The notes under the pieces were generated by a model that was given only the letters and a program-made list of their open reading frames with translations, ran no database searches and was not told where the DNA came from. The position numbers were made by a program, and so were the translations under genes. A stretch of DNA of 64,000 nucleotides from positions 250,501-314,500 of the forward strand of contig PQWQ01000024.1 in the NCBI GenBank assembly GCA_002943765.1. The letters run 5' to 3'. Positions within the stretch are counted from its first letter, which is position 1. Every line of letters begins with the position of its first letter. Source of the DNA: Psoroptes ovis (taxonomy: Eukaryota > Arthropoda > Arachnida > Sarcoptiformes > Psoroptidae). Below, one piece after another: positions 24,298 to 36,100 of this stretch.

Positions 24298-24953
24298 CAA
24301 TTCATTTTCATTCAATTTCATTTGATAATGGTTTTTATAATTTCATTTTCATTTTTCTCAAGAATTGACCATGACCAAAATATATTTTTTTTTCGGCTTT
24401 GTATTTTGATTGAATATCATGCATTGAATTTATCTATTTTTTTTTTGGTTATGAATAAATTTGTCATGATAATTCAATTGTCAACCAGTGAAAAAAAAAT
24501 AACCCGAAAAAGCCGGTCATATTTTACATTTTTTTTCGATGTTTTTGGTCCACAAAATTTCATTATTTGAATTCTAAATTCAATAATTTGGCCTTAGTCT
24601 ATTTAGATTATGAAAAGGAAAAATGAACCAGAAAATCCATAATGTTGTAATTTATTGATTATTGTCGTTGAAGGCTTACAATGCAATCATATTCATATTT
24701 CATATCTCAAATATCAATTGTATCAGTCGAAAAAATTGGGAAAAAAATTGATAAAATTTTCTGGTAGTAAATACATGCAAATTGGTAAATTGATATAATT
24801 AATTGAAAGACTACTAATTCAAATACACACATATTTCAAACATATCCCCAATGAAAATAATAATAATCAATCATTTGATTATTATTCATAAAAATATGAT
24901 CAGATAATAATAATAAATATTAATAATATGCAACAATCGCCAATCATTAATAT

Positions 24954-25037
24954 TATTGGGTTGTCCGATAAGTTCTTGCCAATTTTCTGATTATTCTTTA
25001 CGATATAATCGACAAAAACTTTTCGGACAACCAAATA
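24954..25037. repeat. MITE hairpin 9 (family B, loop type B1)
   Basis: GGTTGTCCGATAAGTTCTTG at the left and AAAAACTTTTCGGACAACC at the right, with the TTTACGATATAATCG loop shared with hairpins 2, 11 and 20. Confidence 0.85.
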
Positions 25038-26220
25038 TATGTTTCTTTTTTTTTACTATTTTTAAAACAAATACACAAAGCATATACGAAATTCGTATTC
25101 ATATTGATTGATTGATTATCATTCAGCCAGCCAGCACAAAAAATGAAAAACTGAATATATATTCAATTTCAAATTTCAATTGACATTTACTAATTACCAA
25201 TCAAGTCAAATACAGTCATAATAATTGCATTAATAATAATAATAAATTGATTGAACTTGATATGTGTCTCAATGCGCAAATCTACCCAATACAACAATAA
25301 TATGAATAAATGGCTTTCAAATACTAAATGATTACTATAATTTTGAAATGAAAAAAAAAAAAAAATAAAAAATAAAAATAAGTAAATAAATATTTGTCAT
25401 CAAATGTCATTGATATCATTTAAAATTTAAATTTAAATTCAAATCATTCTCGCCTATTTGATTTTTGTTTGATTTTGCCCACTTGATCATTATGCAATCA
25501 TTTTCTCAATGAATTATTTGTGTCAAAATATTCTACAATCACATTGAATGATCACGCTTTTAAAAAAATATTTCGAAATAATCTTCGAAGATTTCTCCCA
25601 CAAAACTTTTATGTAAATTATTATTCTCATAAATAATTATTATGATTGATTAATTGATAAATTGATTGATTGATTATTTCAATACCGACTCAGACTGATT
25701 GATTGATTTTTATATGACGAAAAATAATTAAAAAATTTGAAATAAAATTATTGATTAAAACATATTCAACAAAATCAGACCCAAATATATTTACGAATTA
25801 ATATTTTTGAATGAACCAAAATCAAAAAAAAACTAATCAAATGTTTTGATTTATTTAGCCAAATAATGATGATGAGCTACACATTAACCGAATAACAGTA
25901 AAAAAAAAAATATTCAAGTGATTATAATTGCCTGTGAACTATACCTTCATATATATGTACCTTCATTAATTAAAACAATACACATTCACGTAGTGATATT
26001 AGATCGTTTAATGGTGGTGGTGGTGGTTGCCTGACAACCGGTGAACATAATGAAACAAAATCGAATTGAAGTGAATTCAGAAAATAAAAATCTTTGAATA
26101 TTTCAAAGGTAGAAGATAAGGCTATGGAAAATATATGAAAAATGAAATGAAGCAAATGACACTATTGATATATTCAAAACATTCAAAATATGTCTATTAT
26201 GTCACATTGCATAAATTGTA

Positions 26221-26312
26221 TTTTAGGTTGTTGTCCGAAAAGTTTATTCGGCTTAATCGAATAGATTTTTTGAATGAAAATCGGCCAAAACTTTTCGGAC
26301 AACCTAATATAT
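26221..26312 (-). repeat. MITE hairpin 10 (family A, reverse)
   Basis: Left arm TTGTCCGAAAAGTTTATTCG plus GCTTAATCGAATAGA; right arm ATCGGCCAAAACTTTTCGG plus ACAACCTAATATA. The left TIR carries an extra TTG duplication. Confidence 0.85.
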
Positions 26313-27103
26313 AAAGTTTTTTTCTGCCATTCTATGGCTGTTGTAATACAATTGTGACTTAACACAAATGAGATCGATCCAAGAAAACAATGGAAAAATG
26401 ATGATTATTGTCGGTGAAATCAGGTGAAGAATGGTAAATACTTTGATAACTACAAAAGCCGAATGAATATAAACCCTAGTTCTGCTAGGTATAAACCCTT
26501 TATAAACCATGCTAAAACTTGTATCAATTGAAATTTTGGCAATAATTCGACAAGTATTTTTTGACCAGTTTCAATTTTTGATTAATTATTTCAAAAATTT
26601 TATATTCAAAAATCAATTAGAATTCTCTCGCAATCGTCTAATGGCACAAATTATTTTGAACAATTTTATTATTTCTTGAAGATTTTCGTTTTACATAATC
26701 CAAACTAATATCAATTTGAGCTTATCGAACAAATTATCATTATTATTTTTAAATCAAATGATGAATATAATGTATCCTCATCAGATCAATGAATTTGTCG
26801 GGAATTATCAAAACAATGGTCATTGATTTCAGTCAAAATTATTGGTGATAAATCAAACAGGAATGATCGATTGATTGGTTCAATCAAAATCGATTTCAAA
26901 TTAATTTCAATTAAGAATATTCAATTATTGGCATTATTATGCACATAATCATCATTAATATTGAATTTCAACAATTTCAAATCAATCTAAAAAGATATCG
27001 ACAAAGCACAATTAATGCGATTCAATCAAATTCTACTGGTCAAATCATCATCGGAAATCAATTATTTATTCAAAAATCCATTATTTTTTGGTGAATCAAA
27101 AAT

Positions 27104-30100
27104 ATGTCCGTCCGACATGTAAATAATTTGGATGAATCCCATAACAATAATCCTAACGATAATGGTAATCAACAACAACAACAGCAGCTACAACAATCAA
27201 TAGCCAATAACACTAATAATAATAATAAACAAAGCCAAAATCAACAATATTTATCAGTGACAAATACAAATACATTAAATACAGGCCAAGATGATCAAAT
27301 CAATAATGATGATTTTAGACGTAAAAATTCATCATATTCACATGCTAGTAGTATTGGTGGTGGCGCTAGTAGTCTGGGTCTGGGTGTTGGTATTAGTTCA
27401 AATGAACGAAGATTATCATTTACACATTTTTATGGTCAACAACTTGCTGCTGCTGATCATAATCATAATAATAATTATAATAATATTAATGATGATTATG
27501 ATGCAAGCAATTCGAAAAATCAAAATGGTTTTACACAGAAAGGTTTACAACAACAGCAACAGCAACAACAATTCATTTTTAAACCATTCACAAGAGAATC
27601 ATTACAACAAATACATGAAAGAATTATGGCCGAAAAATTACGTAAAGCACAAAAAGAGGTATTTCTTTTGAGGGGCTATTCATAAATTTAAAAATTTGAA
27701 TTTAATTTGAATAATGATAATCATCTAAATATAGGAAGATACGGCCACAATATATACACATCATAATGCTCATAATCAAGAAATTGCCGAACCGGATCCA
27801 ATGTTGGAAGCAGGACTACCATTACCTCGAGGTTTACAGCGTGTATTTCCTTCCGAATTGATAGCGACACCGATCGAAGATATTGATCAATATTATCATA
27901 ATAAAATGGTAAGATTTTCGATCATTTCATTCTGGTAAATTTTCAATTAATTTTTTCTTTGAAAAATTTCCAAGACATTCACTGTGATTAGTAAAAGCAA
28001 AGATATATTTCGTTTCAGTGCAACAAACGCCTTGTTCATATTATCACCATTCAATCCGATAAGACGTGTTGCAATATATATGCTTGTACATCCATTATTT
28101 AGTTTTTTAGTCATTGTGACAATTTTGATTAATTGTATTTTGATGACATTACCACCTGAAGAATCGATTGAACGTACTGAGTAAGTCTATAGTTTTTATT
28201 CAGAATTTTTTTGATGAATCATCTATGAATTATTACCCATGAATAGAATCATATTTACAACGATTTATACATTTGAATCATGTTTGAAAGTTTGTGCACG
28301 TGGTTTCATTCTCACACAATTCACTTATCTGCGTGACCCTTGGAATTGGTTAGATTTTGCTGTCATAATGTTAGCCTATCTGACAATGGGTGCCACTGAC
28401 CTCGGTAATTTGAGTGCGCTGCGTACGTTTCGTGTGCTACGTGCACTGAAAACTGTTGCAATCATACCCGGAATGAAAACGATTGTCGGTGCTGTCATTG
28501 AATCAGTGAAAAATCTTAAAGATGTCATCATATTAACTTGTTTTTCACTATCAGTATTTGCGCTACTCGGGCTACAAGTTTATATGGGTGTGCTGACACA
28601 AAAATGTATTAAAAATTATGATCAAAAAGATGATAATGACAGTGTTTATAATTTAACCGATAATGAATGGTATAATTGGTGTAATAATAGCACTAATTGG
28701 TACTTTAAATCACCGGATTCACCACCATATCTATGTGGAAATAGCTCACAGTAAGTAACCATAAATCCTTTGGTTTCTTAAATTATTTTAATTCATTCAT
28801 TAAATTTTCTGTTTGAAGACAATGTCCACCAAATTATACTTGTCTACAAGGTTTTGGTGATAATCCAAATTATGGCTATACGAATTTCGATACATTCGGT
28901 TGGGCTTTATTATCATCATTTCGATTGATGACACAAGATTCATGGGAAACATTGTATCAAATGATTATTCGTGTCACCGGACTATGGCATGTTAGTTTTT
29001 TTCTGATCGTCATATTTTTAGGTTCATTTTATTTGGTCAATTTAATATTGGCCATTGTTGCCATGAGTTATGATGAGCTGCAGAAAAAAGCCGAAGAAGA
29101 AGAAATTGCTACGGCAGCCGAAGAAGCTGCTTATGCTGAAGCATGTCGTTTAGCTGAAGAAGATTTATATGGTCCAGGCGGTGGTCCAGGTGGTGGTGGT
29201 GGTGGACATCATCATGGCCATCATGGACAACGGCGTAGTCGTCGTAGTAGCCGATTATCATCAGCATATAATGTTGCATCTGCTATTGCTTCGGCGGCGA
29301 TTTGTCCACCGAATTATGGTCATTCGCTGAATGTTATTCAACAACAGCAACAAATACCTTTAGGTCCTTATAATGATAAAAATATTATTCAACAAGAACC
29401 GTCCAAATTATCATGTCCAAGTATATCATTATCACACAATGATCATAATTCATGTAATTCATCATCATCCGCATCAATATCACATTCATCATCATCTGCC
29501 TTATGCTCATCATCATCGATTACATCGACAATATCATCATCATCATCCAGAACAACTGTAACATGTAATGATTGTGATTCATTTAATTGTGAATGTAAAA
29601 AAATTGATTCAAATCAATCAAAATCAAAGTTACAATGTCAACAATCACAATTATTATCATCATCATCATTGGTCAAAAAGAAACAGAAAAAATTATCATC
29701 ATCAAACATTCATGAAAACAACAATTCAAAGGTAAGTTGAAATTAACCCGTTATTTCAGGTTGTCCGATAAGTTCTTGCCAATTTTCTCATGATTTTCTA
29801 CGATATAATCGGCAAGAACTTATCAGACAACCTAATAAAATATTGAAAAATAATTGCTCATCATCTAACACAATAATTAATCAAAAATATGTTCGATTTG
29901 ATTAATCAATTAATCAATTCGAAATGACTTTTTCTTGTGCATATTTGAGTTGTGTGCGCATGTATTCGAAATGGCCATGCTTCGGGTATACAATACATTA
30001 TTGTCATTGAATTCCCGTAATGATTTTTGATATAATCATCAGAAAATTATTAATAAGGTTGTAACCATAGTAATTTATGTGGTGTGATGAGATTACCTTG

Positions 30101-33100
30101 TTATTTCCACCTTTCTATCTATCTGTGTGTGTGATTTCTTGGTTCAGGCTAACCTTTGAATTCGAATTGAATGTAAATTAAAATAAATAAATGAATGATT
30201 CAAAATTGATAAACATTTTGTAGTTTATCTAAAATGTGTACATGTTAATTTTTAACGGCATGTATTTAGTCACCAAGTACAACATATATTTATTGATTGT
30301 GTAGACATGCTTGGAATTTTGGATTAATTTTTTTACACCAATGAATTTTTATAAATCCAAATTCATTCATTCATTCATTATCTTTCAAAATAATAATTAT
30401 AATATATGCGCAGGCAATCAGAATAATCATGCATAGAATATTTTTCAGGTCGTTCGAAAAGTTCATTCGGCTTAATCGGATAGAGTTATTCATGAAAATC
30501 GGCCAAAACTTTCCGGACAACCTAGTATAAAAATAATGTTTTGCATTGGGAACTTGTATAATCTAGTATTCTTGATCAATTATTGATAATTATTCATTTA
30601 GATGATAATGATTAGATGGGTTTCCAGGAAAAATCTGTGCCAAAGTCTAACAGGGTTCAGAGTTTAAATGTTTTTAAAGATTTATATGTAATCTGTCTAT
30701 TTTAAGAATTAATAATTTTCAATTGGTTCAATATTAAATTTTGCAGACAAGTCTTTCACTGCCTGAATCATCACCATTCAAACAAACTGATACAACCAAT
30801 TGTAATTGTAACGATCAAAATGGTGATTGTATTATAATCGATAATAATAACAATGACAATATCAATAACCTTAAACAAAAACATCGAAAATTATCGATAA
30901 AATATGTGGATGGACAAAGTGATTTACCATTTGTTGATGATAGTGCTGTACAAACACCGCTTTCGGATGAACAAAATATATTATCACATTATATCACCAA
31001 CAACACCAACACCACTAATGGTTATTATCGACCAACAAGAGCTTTAAGTTTATCGAATTTTGAAACTAATAATTCAAATTATAATAATCAACAAATTATT
31101 AACAATAAAACGACAATAGCGACACCTATTCCTACAACAACAACAACACATTATTCATCATTAAATGGTGCCTTTAATCATCATCAACATAATCATCAAC
31201 ATCCACATCAACAAAATGACTCAATACACAACGACAATAATAATAATTCAACCTACACTTCACATTCATCACGATTGTCATATACATCACATGGTGATAT
31301 TTATGGACGTTTAGGTTTTACATCGAAAGCAACACCACCGCAACAACAACAATTATCGCAACAACATTCATTCGCAACAGCACAGCAATATTATCATCCG
31401 CAACATCAGCAGCAAACAAATCTGCCACCAATTTGGGCCAAAGATTATCATTTACGTGCCAGACGTATGTCAAATGTAAGTGTATCCATTTGATTGATTG
31501 ATCCTCTATTAATTAATTAACTAATTAATTGAAATAATCATTTTCAAAGGTTGAAAAATTCTACAATGATGAATGGGCCAAAAATAATAATCAAAATCAA
31601 AACACTTCATTGATGATGTCAGGTGTTAAAATGAATTTGCCAATGTTACAACCATTTTTACCTGGATCATTAAATACATGGTACCCGGCGACATCAACAA
31701 CGGCAGCAACAGCTACAACAGCCCCAACCACAATGCCACAGCCAACAATCACCACACAACCAAATGTCAATATGAAAGGTGAGTTTAAGGGTTAATTCCA
31801 ATGATTCGAATTCAATAATTCAATTCAATTCCATTATAGATGTTATGGTATTGAACGATATAATCGAACAAGCATCAATCGATCATATGATGATGAATAA
31901 TAATTTGAAAAATAGCAATTATCCACCACCACCACCGCCTTCGAATGAGCGAGGTAAGTTGACCCTTTTAAGACATATTTAACTAGCCCCATAACCTCAT
32001 AACCCTTTGAACCAATGACCAATCTGTGCATGTGAATTTATTATGAAAAAAATACATATGTCTGATTTCATTTTATTTTATTTTATCTTGGTTTATTTAT
32101 TGATTTCATAAACGATTATGCATAGTTTCAATATACTACTTTCCTACAGAAAGATCAATGTCATCATCATATCATCATCCACATCATCATCATAATCATT
32201 ATAATGATGATGATTTAATTATTAATCGAACATCATTATCAAGATCAATATCATCATCATCATCATCATCATCATCGTCGTCATCGACATCATCAAATTA
32301 TTCAAGCGATTATGAACAATTAACACTCAAAGAACGTCTTCAAAATGGTTGTCTTAAATGTTTGGATATTTTATGTGTATGGGATTGTTTTTGGTGTTGG
32401 ATACGTGTACAAGAACTGGTCGCTTTAGTCGTGTTTGATCCATTTATGGAACTGTTTATTACATTGTGTATTGTTGTCAACACACTGTTTATGGCCATGG
32501 ATCATCATAATATGGACAAAGATTTTGATAATATTTTACAAAAAGGAAATTTTGTATGTTTTCGATTTTCAAAATCAATAACCTTTGATTAATTGATGTA
32601 AAATTATCTCATAGTTTTTTACAGCAATATTTGCCATTGAAGCTACCTTGAAATTAGTAGCCTTAAGTCCAAAATTTTATTTTCGTGAAGGTTGGAATAT
32701 ATTCGATTTTGTTATTGTTATATTATCATTATTAGATGTCAGTTTATCATCGGTATCTGGTCTTTCAGTGTTGCGATCTTTTCGTTTGGTAAGTCGTCGA
32801 TTATTTCAATTATTCGAATATTCAATTTCTATTCGGTTCGATAGCTACGTGTATTCAAGCTAGCAAAATCATGGCCAACATTAAATCTATTGATATCGAT
32901 TATGGGTAAAACTGTTGGTGATCTTGGCAACCTTACATTTGTATTGGGTATTATTATATTTATATTTGCTGTAATGGGTATGCAATTGTTTGGTAAAAAT
33001 TATACCGAAGAAAAGTGAGTAATCTTTGAATTTTTCCGAGAATTTTGATTGATATTTATCTGGTTATTTTACCCTTGATTAATTTAGTTTCGGTGGCAAA

Positions 33101-36100
33101 GAAATACCTCGATGGAATTTCAAAGATTTTATGCATTCATTTATGATCGTATTTCGTGTACTTTGCGGTGAATGGATTGAATCAATGTGGGATTGTATGC
33201 GTGTATCCGGTGCTGCTTGTGTACCATTTTTCCTTGCAACTGTTGTCATTGGTTATCTGGTTGTACTTAATCTATTTTTAGCCTTACTGCTTTCATCATT
33301 CGGTGCATCGAATTTATCGGCACCAACATCTGAAAGTGCCGACACTAAAAAACTACAAGAAGCATTCGATCGTTTTTCTCGGGCATTCAAATGGATTAAA
33401 TTAAAGCTGATTCGTCTGTTTAAACGTCTACGGCCAAAAGCACGTAATCAAATTGGTGATCGTTCGCTGGATCATCCGAACCGAAATAATAATGATGATC
33501 ATATGCTCAATGATTTAGATATTATTACTACCACAGTTACTACTGCAACTAATCCAATGAATAATAATGGTGATGATAATAATAATCAAAATGATGTGAT
33601 TCATTTAAACAATAAAATTAAAACCAATTCTATTGGTGATAATTGTAATGATAGAAAATTATTAAATAATATCAACAATAGCAGTAATTATACTGGTATT
33701 AATACTAGCAATAACAATAGTCTAACAACAAATATTGAAATGAAACAATTAAAAGATAGAAATAATAATAATAATAATGGAATAAGCAGCAATAATAATA
33801 ATGACAATACAACAACAATAGCCACAACACCTTTCAATCAATTGATTAATAATTCCAAAACGAACGCACAAGATGATCAACAACAAAATAATGTCGTATC
33901 ATTGATAATACCTACGACGACGACGACGACAGCGACCCCACAGCATCAACGACGATCAAATGATGATCATTTAAATATGATGGCTATGAACACTATGAAT
34001 TATGATGATACAGGTGATGATGGTAATGGTAATAATAATGATGATGGCAATGGCGATGATGATGATGATGATAAAATTGATACAGCAACAGCTGATGTTA
34101 TTATTAGTGAATATCCATCCGAATGTTTTCCCGAACCAATGTATAAATATTGTCCATGGTGTTTAGATGATACACCATTTTGGATTCGATGGAAATCGAT
34201 ACGAACCCGTTGTTATAAATTTGTTGAACATAAATATTTCGAAACGCTTGTGATTACATTGATTTTGTTGAGTAGTATGGCATTGGTATGTGTGTTTGTA
34301 CATGTATTTAATTTATCGAATTTGAATTGATTGATTCATTCATATAGGCACTGGAAGATGTTAATTTTAAAAAAGATCCAATATTCATGGAATATCTTGG
34401 GTACATGGATAAGTTCTTTACCGTTATATTCATATGTGAAATGTTGATCAAATGGCTTGCATTTGGTTTTGCCGGTTATTTTACCAATGTTTGGTGTTGG
34501 TTAGATTTTGTTATCGTTATGGTAAGTTAAAATTTTCTTTTTTTCTGTTTTTTTACACCAACAAAAATTAATTGACAAGTTTTTCGGGTACGATGAGAAA
34601 AATTTAAAATTGATAGTTTGATTTCAGGACGAGAGATGGCGTTAGAGGTTGATACAAAAAATTTAAATTTTTTCATTCAAATTTTTTAAAATTCAAAATT
34701 AATTATGATTCATATGATTGAATCAAATTTAAATGTTTCAAATTATTATTATTATCATCACCTTATGTGAACAAATATTCAGGTATCAATATTCAATTTT
34801 TTTGTCGGAATTTTCGGTCTTGGAAATGTACCGGCATTCAAAACGATGCGAACATTAAGAGCATTGCGTCCATTACGTGCTCTTTCACGTTTAGAAGGAA
34901 TGCGTGTAAGTTTATAGTTTTTTCAAATACACCTTTTAACAGGTGTTTGATTTGCTGTTACGATTACGAATAATTATGATTAGAGTTACTATTATTAATT
35001 TGCTAGAATTTTGATTTGAAAAAACAAAAAGGGAATGGTGATGGTTACATTGTTGCATATATTTATTGCATAAATTTCATAGGTACTTTTGAGATGATTA
35101 TACTTAAACCTTTTGAAACAATTAGTAAGCTTTAAAATATTTGATTGATTACAATCAAGTGTTAATTCATTGATTCATTAATTAATTTCTGATCGAATAA
35201 TTTGTAAAAATCGATCAATAATTCAATATTTTCAAAACTCAAAATCATTCAAACATATGCAAATATGATTGCATTGATGAAACATTGCATTGATTGGTTG
35301 GGGTAATATAACAAGTAACGTGTGTTTAGATTTGTGAATGCATTTTATTGCATGAATGTATATTTGAATTAATCTATTTGAATGAATTGATTAGTTTTGT
35401 ATAGTTTTTCAATGATAAATATAGAATAGAAATGTGTGATTGATTTGAATGATTAATTTGAATTTTGCGGGCATATTTTGGCCATTGCTACATTGTGTTT
35501 TACTAGTATTTTACTTTAAAATCGATTTTCTTAATTATTTCTTAAATTATTAATTGTAAATAATTGATTATAAATACTTAAATAACCAATGAATATACAT
35601 ACCTCAAACAAACAACCATAACCTGCCCAAAGGTATCGGTAATCAATTTAATTGCTACTTGGTTTGGTGTGGCCAAAATTCAAGCTTTCAAAACGATGCG
35701 GACATTACGTGCTTTGCGACCGCTACGGGCTTTGTCCAGATTTCAAGGAATGCGGGTAATAATCTCTTATTAATCATTGAATGTTGTTAAAATCACTATG
35801 AATAAATTGATCAAATTGAATATGAACACACACACAAAATCAATGATCAATCCTTTATGCACATTTATTTGAATTATATTTGAATTAATTGCATGAAGTA
35901 TTTGCATGAATTCTTATGAATTTGCATGAAATTGCATTGAATCCTTATGAAATGAATGAATATTGCATGTGATAAGGTGATAATCCTAATAATCTTTTGA
36001 AAATGAAGATTTTAATTCAATTTTTTTTACGATTCAATCCCAATGATCCCAATGATCGTCTTAAGGTGGTGGTCAACGCTTTGATTCAAGCAATACCGGC

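Larger units (their letters stand above)
17746..27103. other. 9.4-kb gene-free region upstream of the sodium channel
   Basis: No ORF here has a family signature or a plausible splice partner. It probably holds the PIK3C3 3' UTR end, the sodium-channel promoter and any untranslated exons. Visible content: MITE hairpins 3-10, (AC)n runs at 21072-21092 and 23022-23041, a 48-bp spaced imperfect duplication of GCCACCAAACCTT at 21285 and 21333, and a small hairpin at 23616-23663. The rest is AT-rich with many ATTA/ATCAAT words. Confidence 0.5.
29732..30746 (+). other. Longest sodium-channel intron, in the I-II linker, with two MITEs
   Basis: 1015 bp with GTAAGT donor and TTTTGCAG acceptor; most other introns here are 50-80 bp. 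It carries MITE hairpins 11 and 12 and otherwise AT-rich DNA. It splits the long Ser/Asn-rich cytoplasmic I-II linker. Confidence 0.85.
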
